A stretch of DNA of 64,000 nt from the NCBI RefSeq assembly GCF_023343835.1, contig NC_064437.1, positions 5,160,001 to 5,224,000 on the forward strand, given 5' to 3'. Under the pieces are notes generated by a model. It saw only the letters and a program-made list of their open reading frames with translations. It had not been told where the DNA came from and did not search any database. The translations under genes and the position numbers were made by a program. Origin of the DNA: Lagopus muta. Its lineage: Eukaryota > Chordata > Aves > Galliformes > Phasianidae. Below, piece after piece: positions 35,700-47,600 of this stretch (its first letter is position 1; each line of letters begins with the position of its first letter).

Positions 35700-35960
35700 C
35701 CGTGCCCGGCTCCGGCGCCCATTGGCTGCCGCGAGCAGCAGATCCGTGACGCGGCGCAGCTCCCCGGCGTGGCCCCGTTCCGTTCTGCCGCCCGCCTCGG
35801 GTACCCTGGGCCGCCCGCTTCGGCCAACGGCAGCGGAGCGCTCCGAGCAGCGTAGGCAGTGCCTTGAGGCAGCCGGTGGGCGTCCGGAGCGGGAGGGGCC
35901 GCGCGCAGGGCCAGGTGTGCACGTGGAAGCCATGCTTCAAAGCTTCCCGCAAGGTGTGGG
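35700..35960. promoter_or_regulatory. Second promoter-like segment at the start of intron 2
   Basis: The CpG-rich segment holds an inverted CCAAT box (ATTGG at 35721-35725) and, 20 or so bases on, GTGACGCGG, a CRE/ATF-like element. This NF-Y plus CRE arrangement is common in divergent or antisense promoters. No TSS or product can be assigned. It could equally be an intronic part of the LRP8 CpG island with no separate activity. Confidence 0.3.
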
Positions 35961-37340
35961 GCTGGTGTGAGTTCTGTGCTTAGATCTGTGTGTGCGTCTC
36001 TGATGGGCAAGTAGTGCCGCTCGGCAGCCTTACCCACGTCGTACTGATTGAGCCCCTGTTAATATGCGAGAACAGAGCACATGGAGATCTGTGCTTCCAG
36101 TCCTGGGCAGGTGGCAGTCTTGCCTTTTCCTTTGGTGTGGTCCTGTGTGTGAGTGGCATCCAGTAACCTTGGGGGAGTTTGTGGGGCTGTGCTGTTACCA
36201 TCTCAGCAGGTACCAAATACTCTTGAATTATCGTTGTAGAGTAATAGACATTGAAAAAGCATCAGGTTTTAATTCACTCAACTCCTGGAAGTGTGTAGAC
36301 TGTAAGAGTATACAAAAAAAAAGTCAGTGGTTGCACGTTCCCATGCGTGTAACTGTTAGCAGCATCGCTGACTCATCTGCCTCAGTGTGTTCTGAGTGCA
36401 TCAGTTTGTGGAGAACTGGGATTCCCAAACTCTTGTTCACACAGAACTTTTTGATGCTGTAAGATAAAGCATAACATGTATTTCTGGTGCTTTTGTACTC
36501 AGGGCTTGACAGACTACACGTGCATAAGTTTGTGATACAAAGAGTTCAGCAGCTTTCAGATAGAAATGTGCTTTATGTGGGAATTTTGCTACCACAGCTT
36601 AGATTTGGAAATTCTGAAGTTACAAAAAGCTCATTGAGGCCATGGCTGACTGAGAACAAAGCTGGGACTCACGGACAGTTTTAACTGGGAGCGTTTTCAC
36701 AGAAGCCTGTGAGTTTGCAGAGGCACTGACCTGTGGCAGTGCGGGCGGTCGCACAGCACGCTGCTGTTGGGCTTCTGGAAGTTTCCTGGCTAAGGGCCCC
36801 TCTGTGGGCTGCTGTGCGAAGGCCTGGGGAGCTGCAGGTGGTCTGCAGGCTGTGCTTTGGGAGCTGCTGTGCAGATGTTAGGCTGATGGCTGAAGCAGCA
36901 TCTTCAGACTGTGCACCCTATGTTCCACACTGAGCAATTAGGTTTGTGGCCTGAGCTTCTTGTCTAGTGCAGGTGATTCATTGGCAAGCAGTATGTGGGC
37001 TGGTTTTATTCCATTTTTCCTTTTGGTTTTCTCTTTAAGCATTGTGATGGAAGAGAGTTTGTAAAACACAGTCCTGAACATGTGCTCGGCAGGAATTGGG
37101 CTGTGTTAGGATGATTAGACCAACAGCTGCATCTGATCTGCTTCAGAAAGTTTATACTGTTGGGGTGGTAAAAATAGATTGGGGTAGGTTGTGGTAGAAT
37201 GTTTGACTTGGTGACAGAATGGTGACTTTCTGATGTTAGAACAGAGAATTTTTGGATGTGAAGACATCAGGGAAGTTCTTCACTTTTAATATGAACTCGA
37301 CATTTTTGTAAGTCTTGATTTAGCAATTGGCAACTCAGCC
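35961..37340. other. Intron 2 sequence, nothing recognised
   Basis: Intronic, with no exon-like Cys-rich frame. The 132-codon frame at 36064-36462 has scattered cysteines but lacks the spacing of LA or EGF modules. Confidence 0.55.
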
Positions 37341-37408
37341 TGTGGAGGAGGGTTGGAACTACATGATCCTTGAGGTCCCTTTCAACCCAAGCCATTCTAT
37401 GATTCTGT
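37341..37408 (+). mobile_element. CR1 3'-end fragment, plus strand
   Basis: GTTGGAACTACATGATCCTT, GAGGTCCCTTTCAACCCAAG and the terminal CCATTCTATGATTCTGT are the hallmark last 60-odd bases of CR1. This is a severely 5'-truncated insertion. Confidence 0.92.
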
Positions 37409-37458
37409 AAGTTATTGAGGAGTATACTACAGAAATTACTCATGGATGGCTAGTATAG

Positions 37459-37515
37459 TTATGTATGTGTATATGTATATGTATGTATGTATACACGTAT
37501 ATGTACATACACACA
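37459..37515 (+). repeat. (TATG/TA)n microsatellite
   Basis: Imperfect alternation of TATG, TGTA and TACA units, about 57 bp, purine-pyrimidine alternating for much of its length. It lies 50 bases downstream of the CR1 3' end. Confidence 0.85.
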
Positions 37516-40326
37516 TTTCACAGTTGCTTCTTTAACCCATCTGAAAGACAGCTTTTTCACATGCATTTTTCTTGCTTACACTGTTTCTGAACACTGCTTT
37601 AAAAAAAAGTAAAATAGTGCCACTTTTCCACGTACGTAATGTTTAGAGTTACAGTCACTGGATGAAAGAATATATTCCATGTGTTTTGTTGCTACATGCC
37701 ACCTCTGTTGTCATCAGTGTAATGAACATATTTATTTAGTAACTATTTTAAGAACATACACTGTGGAAGAAATAGTCCTGCAGCATGCTGTAGTGGTGAA
37801 GGAGAGTGGAATGAAAATGCAGGTAGGCTGCTGGAAGTGAGTACTGTTGGTAGTGAGTGTGGGGCATGGCAACCCCTGTAATTACCTATTGATGCTTCTC
37901 CCAGAGTTGATAAAATCTGTTATCAATATGACTACATTTTTTTTGCTCGTTGCTGTTTATATATATCCTCGCTTGTTGGAGAGATGGAATGGTCTTTGTG
38001 AGTCTTTGTGAGTGTTTCACAAACCAGTTGGTGAAACGTGTTTGTCTTTGGGGTAAATGATCTATACACACTGGAAGATTTTGTAATTAAAAATATCTTA
38101 TTTTTAATTTCTTAGAGAAAAACAGGGAGTTGACAACCTGACAGAACAGTACTGTGTTCTTCCTTCTACCATCCATCCTTGCACAGACTGCTGTTGTTGG
38201 GATTGGGTAGTGGTTTTAGTCTCCTAGAGCTCTGCTGGTATAATATTGGCTTTTTGAAAGGAATTTTAGACTAAAAGTAGGATTGGTAATCATTCTGTAT
38301 CATCTCCTGGAAATTTGCTTTCCATTCAGTAACCCTGTTGTGTTGTGACTGGTAGTCTCAGTTATGTGCTCTTGTTTTGATGTGAACGTGGCCAGCTCAG
38401 GAAATGAAGCATGCCAAAATATTGACTCTGTAGCACTTAGAGAGAGCAAACTACTGAGCACTGGCTTGTGAACTGTGTTTATTCTGGGTTGCTCAGTAGC
38501 CTTGTTCTACATGTTATAGAACCAAGTTCTTCCTTGGTATGTAGTGGTTGATATTAGAGGTTTTATTTGTGGGAAATGAATGAAATTGAAGGAATCCCAT
38601 TCTTTTCTTCTTCTTTTTTTTTTTTTAAAGGGGAAAAAGCCTGTTTAGCACAATTCTTGAATGCTAGCTGATGTTATTACTGATGAAGGAAGAAGTCAGA
38701 AGCTCTCTGGCCCCATGGGTCACCTGTGAGAGCAGGCAGTGCCTTCCACAGGACTGGGATTTGCAGTATTCTGCGTTGGTTGGTTCTGTAAGACACACAT
38801 CACAACACAGGCTGAACTGTGTGTTTCACTTCAGTTTGATTTAAATGATCTTTATTTAAAGTATCTTTACAGTTGAGAGTCTTTGACTCTTTCAGTGTTC
38901 ATCATTTGAGCAAATCTCAGGTGTGCGTATTTCATATTGCATCGTTTGAGAAGGATAGCACTGAAATAAGCCCTTTTAGTATGGATAACAGTCTGAGGAG
39001 CACCATAACAAAGTGATGACTTTTGCAGTATGAAAACAAAGTACTGGAGCCTAAAGGGAAGCAAGAAAGTAGAAGAGCCAAGCATGCTGGGGAAAGGTAG
39101 AAGGAAGAGCCGAATGGATACAGGTAATGTGTAAGTGTGAGCATAGTTGCTGCCTTGCAAGAAGTAAAAAGAAACAATTCCTGGTAGCAAAGAAGGCTGC
39201 CAGGAAGAAAAAAGGCAGCGCTCATTTGTCTGTGACACAGTAGCAAGAAAGGAGGAGATGTATATTTCTGCAATTAATCGAAATTAATAAAGCTTTTTGT
39301 CTGCTTAAGTATTTCATTGGTGATAAGTTCTGAAATGTGGCATAGTTGCAAAAAGCACCCGGTTGTCTAACTGTTTCCTAAAATGAAACAAACTGCAAGG
39401 CCACTTTAGCTTTGTGGTGTCTGCCTGCAGGGGGACACATCCCAATGCAGAACTACCAGTGTCTTTTGAAGCTCCATTTTTCTTCTTTGCATTGAGGCAC
39501 TTTCTGCTTGCCGCTGTTCACAGGTATGTTTTTATGGGACAGGACTGAGGCTGCCTAAGGTATGAGACACAGTATGAAGGGCGTTACTGTTCTGAAGGCT
39601 GTTCATACATGTCTGGAATGCAGGATGAGCACATGGAGCATCAGCAAACTTCTGTTCCCTCAGCTCCTGCCCTGCCTCGGGGCCACAGTCTGTGGCTTAT
39701 AGCTGAGACTGCTTGCTGCTGGCTGGACTGCTGCTCTGCTGCTGGCTTTGTGTGCAGAGAATATGGAGTTTGGCTCCTGCTGCCTGTATGATAGCCCAGG
39801 AGGCAGCCTGATATTCTCCTCGCTTTTCTGTTCAAAAGCTTATTTGAGAACTGAAGTCCAGATCCTGTGAAGAGTTAGATGTGGCCTAAATGTGATGGTG
39901 CACCATGCTTGCAGGTTTTAGGATATGACACGGTGAGACAGCAAGGCAGTCACAATTGTCAAGTATGTTCTCTGTGACTTTTTTTTTTGTCCTCTGTTGT
40001 CTGTTCCAGTTTTACTTCAAGTTCAGTGTTGAGACAGTATTTTCTGTTCTGACTAATTGCTGTGTTTTGCTCCAGTGATGCAGGTGTCTCTGTGTACATC
40101 ACCAAGGGGAGGATTTTAGGTGTCCTTGGCATATGCATGATGATATGCTTTTGATTTTGGAGGCATCTGGATTGCATTGCTGTGCTCGAACTGGGAGCGC
40201 TGGGCAGAGTGGTACAGAGGCATGTCTGCCTGTGGCCTCAGTGTCATTATCTGTGCTGTGTGGGCATGCAAGCTGGTGTCTGAACGAGTTTATGGATTTC
40301 TTGTGTAACGTAGTAAATGTTGTTAC
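37516..40326. other. Intron 2 sequence, nothing recognised
   Basis: Intronic. Two overlapping minus-strand frames (about 113-123 codons at 38867-39273) are hydrophobic by composition and have no domain. A T-rich run with A3 occurs at about 38606-38627. No exon is seen. Confidence 0.5.
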
Positions 40327-40362
40327 TCATTTTTCTTCCTTTTTTTTTTTTTTTTTTTTTTT
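40327..40362 (+). repeat. Poly-T tract with T23 run
   Basis: TTTTCTTCC followed by an uninterrupted run of about 23 T. On the minus strand this is a poly-A stretch, which could be the tail of a retroposed copy, but I cannot recognise a retrogene next to it. Further T runs and (TTTG)n follow to about 40443. Confidence 0.9.
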
Positions 40363-43300
40363 GTTCTCACTGCCTGTTCTGACAAACCTGACTTGCTTGA
40401 GTTTTTTTTTGGCTGTTTTGTTGTTTTTTTTTGTTTGTTTGTTTCCTGGTTGTCTTTTGCTGCTGCATTCTTTATGTAGAAATCAAGCACCAAGTACGTG
40501 TGTGAAACCTGCTTTTCTGCTTTTCCTCACCTCCAGGCATACAAACTTGAGGACCTCTATTCACCACAGGTGCAGCTGATCTGGAGGCGGTGTCTTTCTT
40601 TCACTGCTGCTCCTCATCTGGGAAGGAAGTTGAGGTGGGACTGGGGCAGAATTGCAGGAAGTACAGAGGAGGGAACTGGGTTACTAGCTGCTGGGGGGCA
40701 TTCCGACTGCAGAGGGAAGCTTGGGTTTTATGGGCTGCTGCTGTGCTATGTGAAGAAATAGACTCTAGATACAGTTCCAGAAAAAAGCTGAGATCTGAAA
40801 AGCTTGCCTGAGGTCAGAGAGAATAGGAAGATTAAGTTTGCCACAGTAGGCAAGCCTCACCAAGAGCATCCTAATGTAGAGAAAGGGAAATCAGAAGTCA
40901 GCGTAGACCAGCTCTCTTTTGTCTGCTGTGTTACAGAGCCAGGGTTAGCATGGGGCGGAGATGTGGTTTCTTACTGATTGATGTTGGGGTGGAAGATACT
41001 TAGGGTAATTTAGTATTCGCCAGAAAATGTTCAGAGATGAATTAAAACAAACAAATTACATTATGAAGCCTGAGTCGCTGAGAGGAATGTGTTGGTGAAC
41101 ACATTAATCTGATGCACCTGATCTGAGAAATTTGTCAGGGCTGGAAATAATGAGTTTTCTTGACTCTGTGGTCTGCCTAAAGGGACGTTAAACACTTGAG
41201 GCTTGAAAATGTAAGGCTTGACAACATCTGACAATTATTGATCCTATCTGTTACTAACATCGCAGACTCGGTTTTTGTTGCTGCCTGCTTTTTTAGCAGC
41301 AGCAGCCTTTTTAATTGACTGCCAAACGTACCACGCTGTTGGTGTGCCTCAGACTGCCGTGTGGTGCTGGAGGTGTTTTGGTGGCAGACTTGATTTGGCA
41401 CAGAATTCTCCTGGTCCTTGCAGTGTTCCTTCATAGCCAGCCTCTCTCATTGCCTTCTTCCTCTCCACAAGTTTCCCTTTACCTGCATCTTTTCTCTGGC
41501 AATTCCCAACATGTTGCCAAAGCTACAATGTTAGCAATGTTATTGCTAGCTCAGCTTTTCTGTGCTATTGAACGCCTTATAAGACACTGAAAGATGTCAG
41601 TTTCTCTTTCTTTGCTTTGCTCGGGAAAATAAATGAGTGAGCTGAGTTTGAGTGATGGGGATGGAGATGTGTGTTGCTGCTTGTTTCCTTCTGCATGGCA
41701 TGGCCTTGGTAGGGAAGCATTCTGCCTGTCCCAGTGCACTGTGCTGAGTGCAGACAGCTGGTTGTAGCCACAGGGAAACCTCTGCTGTTTTACAGTGCTT
41801 GTGCAGGAAATGTTAAAAATGTCGAGTGTAATTTTTCTAACTCTGTTTCCTGTTAAAATTATTACTACTTAGATAGCTGCAAGGGAAGTAAAGAGAGGAA
41901 AAGGCCCTGTGATATAATTAATGCAGATTTTCTGCTCTGTGAAGAATTCTGTCTGAAATTCAGGAGATAACAAACTGATTAGATTTTAGTGATTGTAATA
42001 ATGCTGTGAACTGGTTGAAAAAAAAAAATAAAATCCATCCAGATTGAAATGTTGTCAAGAGCCAGATTTGAAACTGGGTGAAGCCGAAAGGTGTGAGAAT
42101 GTGAGCTCCATCTCTGCTTGTCTCTCAGCGTGAGCTGCACTGTGTACACTGTGTATCTTGCCCTAAGAACACTCTGACAGAGCACAGCTTGTGGCAAAGA
42201 CTGTGGCTTCTTCCCTGGGATTGACCAGAGCTGGCAGCCCAGTGTCTCCTTTTGGAGAGGTGAGTGGTGGTGGTACAGCTCTTGTGCGGGTGGCAGCTGG
42301 CCTTGGGTGCATGGAGTCAGCAGCAGAGCCAAGGATGGCCATGAGGTCCCCCATTCTGCTCCGGTGCCTTGTACAGCCAACCATGCTGCTTATCACAGCT
42401 GTACCTGTCAGGCTAGTCAAAGTGTTTCAGTTTTCCCTCCAGGTCTCCTGCTTTCTTTCAGTCTAAAATAAGGACAGACAGTCAGATCAACCTTCCTGCC
42501 AAGAGTGGACATTAGAAACTAGAAGAGAATGGGATTTGTAGTTGCCTTGGTTAAGGCAAGATAGCCTTTGGGCTGAAGCTGCATGGAGCCAGCTTTGCTG
42601 CCAGATCTTGCATTTTTTTTCATAGTGAAGATGTTCAGTTTCTGATCTATCAGTATTATTTTTCCATTACTAATATTTATTAAGTGCTTGAGAGCATGTG
42701 TGGCACTGTACCAGGACCAGAGCAGGCAGGGCTCAGTTTCCATGGCAGCCTGAGCACAGCCCTGTACTTGAGAATCAGAAGGGCTCTTTTTGGTAACTGC
42801 TGTCTGTGCTCTGATTACTTTATAAAGATAGAAATATAATTGAAAATTTATTAGTGCTGCAGAATCTTGTCTGTCTTGAGTGAGGATTTTGCCTACTGTA
42901 AGTTTCTTTGTCTTATCTGGAGTTCTGGCTTAGTTTCTGTAGCTTCTGTGGATGGGATTTCTTGGACTTGCAAAGCACTGAAAGGCAGGGTGGATGGGGG
43001 GAAAAAAGCTGTGTTAACAATCCACTGAAATAGATGGAAATTTTCTGTTGATTTTGTTTACATTTTTGATATGTTACTGTTTTGTACTCGCATCCCTTTC
43101 CAAATAGCCTGTAGCACAGTTTTGCAAATTAAGAGAATGACTTTTGAAAAAGCTGTTGTGTACAACGGACAGCAAACTCTAACTGTACTGTTTTCCTCTG
43201 TTAGATAACTGCTCCAGTTCCAGGTTTTAACTTCTTGTGCTTTAGCTGGCCTCGTTTCACACTTTTCCCATGCTTCTTTCCTAGAGGTGTGCATGTATTA

Positions 43301-44513
43301 CAGTGTACACTGAGATGGCAGTTTACCTGGTTGCAGAGGGTGAGTGAAAATTTTCTTTTGATCCCAAGTCTGTGTTCAGTGGTGCATTTCCCAATAGAGG
43401 TCTTCTGTCCATCTTTGCTGTAAAGTTAATGCAGTTAATTCACTTGGTGGCTTTTCAGGCTTTTTCTATTTTTGTTGATGAATGAAGTTCCAGTTATCTT
43501 CCCAGTCATGCTGCAGAGTTGTACTGTATCAGCTGCTTGGTTTGCTGATTTAGCAGTGATTGTGTATCAGTAAAGCTTGTTGGATTTTCTGGACCTATTC
43601 TGTCCAGATCTGATGTTACGTGGCATGATTCAGTGAGTAATTAGGAGCATAAAAATCAGAATTAGCAGGAGCAGTGAATGTTTGCCCTGAGAATGCAAAT
43701 AGGTGGCAGGTGATGACTTTTTCAGATATAATCTTGTAAATGTCTCTTTAGACATCTCTTGAATCACAGTGGCATCCATGCAACCACTTACACAGAGAGA
43801 GGGATGCCCCAGTCTGTGTTGACTGATACAGGCCAAGGTATATTTCCCTCCTAACAGCGTGTTCTGTTCATGTTAGTGTAGTTGTGTTACAGTCGTTACA
43901 CCTTTATCATCCACTGGATGGTTAGCAGTACAGCTGCTTATGAATCTTCACCACTTCATGCATACTAATTATTATCTTATGGATGGAAAAAGTGATGCTT
44001 AGAGAAGTTATCCTTCGCCCAAGGCTGAAGAGTGATTCAGCAACACATTGTGAACACCAATGACTCATGAAGAATGTTCCTAATTTCTTGTTTTCTGGTC
44101 CATTATCACATTGTTTTACGCAGATAATCGTGTTCCATGGATTGAATAACTGCTCAAGGGCTTAGCCTTTGCTTTTGTTGTGTATAGTTCATAATATAGT
44201 CAGAAAAATCCCAATGTTTAGATAACATTCTGTTTCAAAACTTTGTGATGGATCAAGTGCTTCAAATCACCACTTGCATTTCATATCAACAGCAAAATAC
44301 ACAAGCATTTGAGTTTGAACTTGGTACTTTGCGTTTCAAAGTAGATTTCTCTTCCTGGGGCATTCTGATGTATCCTAAAGAGTAATAATGCACTGCCTGT
44401 GTACAGGCATTCATCAGTGCAGCCACTTTTTAGCTGGCCAGAAGTCCTGTTTTTGAGATTGCCTGTGACAGACTTTTCATTGTTCCTTTACATTTCACCT
44501 GGTATCATTCCTC
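40363..44513. other. Intron 2 sequence, nothing recognised
   Basis: Intronic. The frames at 40133-40579 (148 codons, poly-Phe from T tracts) and 41979-42380 (133 codons, minus) are chance. No Cys-rich module is present. Confidence 0.5.
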
Positions 44514-44630
44514 TCATAGAATCACAGAATTTCCCAGGTTGGAAAAGACCTTAGAGATCATCAAGTCCATCTGCAACCTAACAGTACTACCCTAACTCTC
44601 CTGGCCTTCATGACCTCCATGCCCACACCT
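44514..44630 (-). mobile_element. CR1 3'-end fragment, minus strand
   Basis: The + strand starts TCATAGAATCACAGAATTTC and continues CAGGTTGGAAAAGACCTTAG, AGATCATCAAGTCC and GCAACCTAACAGTACTACCC, the reverse complement of a CR1 3' end. The similarity fades after about 44630. Confidence 0.9.
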
Positions 44631-47600
44631 TGCTGTTACCTGAGCGCTGGCTATTGAAGAAACTTATCACTGGTGCACCTGAGCTCCAATCCATTGTTTC
44701 TAACATGTTCTTGTCTGGCAAGAGCCAAGATAAATCAGGAAGTGTAATTCACTGGTATGCACTTTATTGATGTCTCTCTCTTCCTTTTTCCTTTCCTGGG
44801 TAAAATGGTGAGATACAATTTGCCTTGTGTAACTCCTGTGTTTGCACAGTGATACTCATTTCCGCCAGCTCTGTAAGTAGGGCTTATCTTGCTGGCAATA
44901 AAGGCAGCACTTAAGTTAGCTGGGTGCTACTATCTGATCCCTTTGGGCTTGTTACAGCATTTAGAAGAGGTGACTTGTATGGAAACAGTTTTCCAGTGTG
45001 TGATAAATAATCACTTTCAGAGGGAAGCTGTGGAACAGTCCCTGCTGGGATCACATTGGGATCATATACTGATGTTGCAAGCTTTGTTTTAATGAATTGC
45101 TCTTTGATAGGTAATTTCCATTCACCTTTATACAAGAGCTCTTTATCACAGAATTTTGTACTGCTTTTAAGAAAAAAAAGTGTTCTATATATTTGCCCCA
45201 GGTTCCATTGCGTGCTGATCCTTGACATTAAATGGGTATTGAGAACTGTGTTGTAAAGAACTGCATCTGTCCAGTCCTCCCCTGGAGGACTCTGGTCATG
45301 GTGTGGCACTTCAAAGAGTGCAAAAGTGGAGCAGGGGAGAACTGGGGCCTGCTGCATAAATCTAGGCACCCTCTTCTAGAGGGTGACAATAAAAAATGTA
45401 GTTGACTATTCTTCATGGTTGTAGATGAGCACAGGCCTGAGCAACACGGAGCCTTTGCCTGGCTTGAGCTCAGCATCTCATTGCTTTGCTAGAATCCTTT
45501 TCCATCTTCTCATGCAGAAAGACTTTAGCCGTTAATCCTCATGGCCTTGTTTCTCAGAGTGCCTGTTCTCAGCAGCACTGCACAAAGCCTGTTTGAACAC
45601 CTTCTCTTGCTCAAGCATTTAAGGAGACAGAGCTTGGCTGAGAGCAGCACGCATTTCTTCACATTTGGTTATGCACAAATGCGTGTGAATGCTGCCAGCC
45701 TTATTTAGTGCAAACTCTTTTAGAAAAGATTAATAGCTCCTGCACAAATGCTAAACTTCAGCCTACACTGAGTCTCCCCTGTTCACTGCATGCATTTGGT
45801 TCTTCTATGTTATTTTTAAATGTGGAGAATGAAACTGAGGTTGAGGCAATGCTGTGTAGGGTGGCAGTGTTGGAGAGAAGGGGGTTGATGTGGGGCTTTG
45901 CACCTGTTTACTGTTCAGGGCAGCTGAACATGAAATTGTTGGGCATACTGTGAAGTGTATTGGTAAAAGATAACACAGAATGTGCGTGTACACAGAACAA
46001 CAGTCATTACCTGTCACTGAGCAGTTCCAATGCTCCAGCTCTCAAGGTCAGGACTGAGATACTCAGCACCGTGGGAAGTGTTGCATTCCTGCAGCAAGAG
46101 TCAGGTTTGTGCTGGGGTTCACAGGGCTGCTGTCCTGGCAGCTTCACTTGTGCATGTTCAGCACGCTAACAGAGCATCTCAAGAAAACCTGAAAGTGAAA
46201 AACCTCTTCAGAGGCCATTTGTTTTCCTTCCTTCTCTGTGCAAGTTGGATAGCTGTCAAAGGGATGTCTGTAATCATAGCAGTTGAACAGCGATCTGTTA
46301 TTAACCATTCCTTCTCTGTGTTGTGCCAGCTTCATTTTCATATCACAGAGTTAATTTTGGAGCGCAAAAAAGGCACTTCTCTCTTCTCAGGGAGCAGGGA
46401 AGAAGGCAGCTGAGTACAGGACCTAATTTGCTCCCTTTACTTCTTATCAGAAGTTTCTTTTTCTCTGCAGAGGAGCATGTTTGAATGTGGCATTAGGAGC
46501 ATATTCAGTAACTGGTGTAGGGCAGAGCCTGCTACATCAGTTTTGAATAGTGTTGTTTTTGCTGAAGTCTTTCGGGATTGGATATCTTGAGGGAGAGAAC
46601 AAGCCTGATGAAACCCAGAACAAGAACCTGAAATTCCCAAAAGCTTTTCTTTAAAATATGGCTGCTTTATTTTATTATTATTATTATTGTTTTAACCGTG
46701 GTACACCTTAAGGCTTGCATCATCTCTGCTTGAGCTGAGGGGTGAATTTCCTGCAGAAGAGGCTTTTTGGTGCATCAGCTTGACCTTTAGTGTAGACAAA
46801 AGGCATCTGTAAATGTCATTTTTCTGTAGTAATCAGCTGAGAACTGCTGGTGTAGGTTGGTTTTTGTTTTGTTATTTTTATTATTTTCCTCTGCCTTTAC
46901 AGTAGCAGACACTTTTACAGCAGTTTTAAGTATATAAGAGTGTTGTTAGTTTCTTTATCTGACATTGGATATATTCCCCTCAGTAGATGAGAGGGAGGAA
47001 ACATTCATACCTGCTAGTTTTCAAGGAGAGAGAAAGTGAGTTTAGTTCTCTTTGAATAGGAACTGGAAGATCCAGGATCCCATTTCATCCTGACTTATTA
47101 GAAATCAAAATATTAAAGTACGAGCATCTTAACTGAGGAAGATATTTTCTGTGTATTCTGCTCTAATTAATTATGGTATTTGATGGGGTTTCCTTATTAC
47201 CTTGGTCTATTGGGCAGTACCGTTCCCTATAGATAAAATTCAAAGCATTTTGTCTGTGGGGTGGCTCAGCCTGATTTTTGCCTCTGCAGAAGTCTTGAGG
47301 AGCTGCTGTGCTGTTACCTCGTGGTGCCAACAGACAGTGCTGCTCTCACCTCCCTGCCAGCACGGCTCAGTGGGAGCTGACATCTCTGCTGGAAAAACCA
47401 CAGCAGTGGGCCCAGAAGGGCTGCATGGAGACGACTCTGCTGACAGAGGAGCCACATTCTGCCTATGAAAAGTCAAGGTGTAACCCTGGTGTGTGGAGCA
47501 GTTTCTGTAATGGTACGTGGTAAGGTGATTTTTGCAGTAGTACAGATGGGAATAATGTGCAGGCAAAGAAGCAGGCTTGCAGGAAATACACCATGTTGAA

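Larger units (their letters stand above)
34250..35960. promoter_or_regulatory. CpG island over the LRP8 promoter and first two exons
   Basis: The stretch is strikingly GC- and CpG-rich against AT-rich flanks, with runs such as GGCGCGGCGCGGCGCGG at about 34780. It covers the presumed promoter, exon 1, all of intron 1, exon 2 and about 400 bases of intron 2. CpG islands at this position are typical of vertebrate promoters active in germline and early embryo. The island causes many overlapping long open frames on both strands (up to 243 codons antisense at 35221-35952), because stop codons are rare in such GC-rich sequence. I do not call those frames genes. The boundaries are judged by eye. Confidence 0.88.

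Noticed and set aside
35221-35952. 243-codon antisense open frame over LRP8 exon 2
   Set aside because: It lies in CpG-island sequence where stops are rare, is biased to Arg/Ala/Pro/Gly, opposes a real conserved exon and has no recognisable domain.
36064-36462. Cys-containing frame considered as an extra LRP8 exon
   Set aside because: Its cysteines do not follow LA or EGF spacing and no phase 1 splice sites bracket it.
40133-40579. 148-codon hydrophobic frame considered as a membrane protein
   Set aside because: The hydrophobicity comes from translated poly-T tracts, not from a membrane segment under selection.
44911-45369. 152-codon minus-strand frame in intron 2
   Set aside because: No domain, no splice or promoter context, and a length within chance for this amount of sequence.
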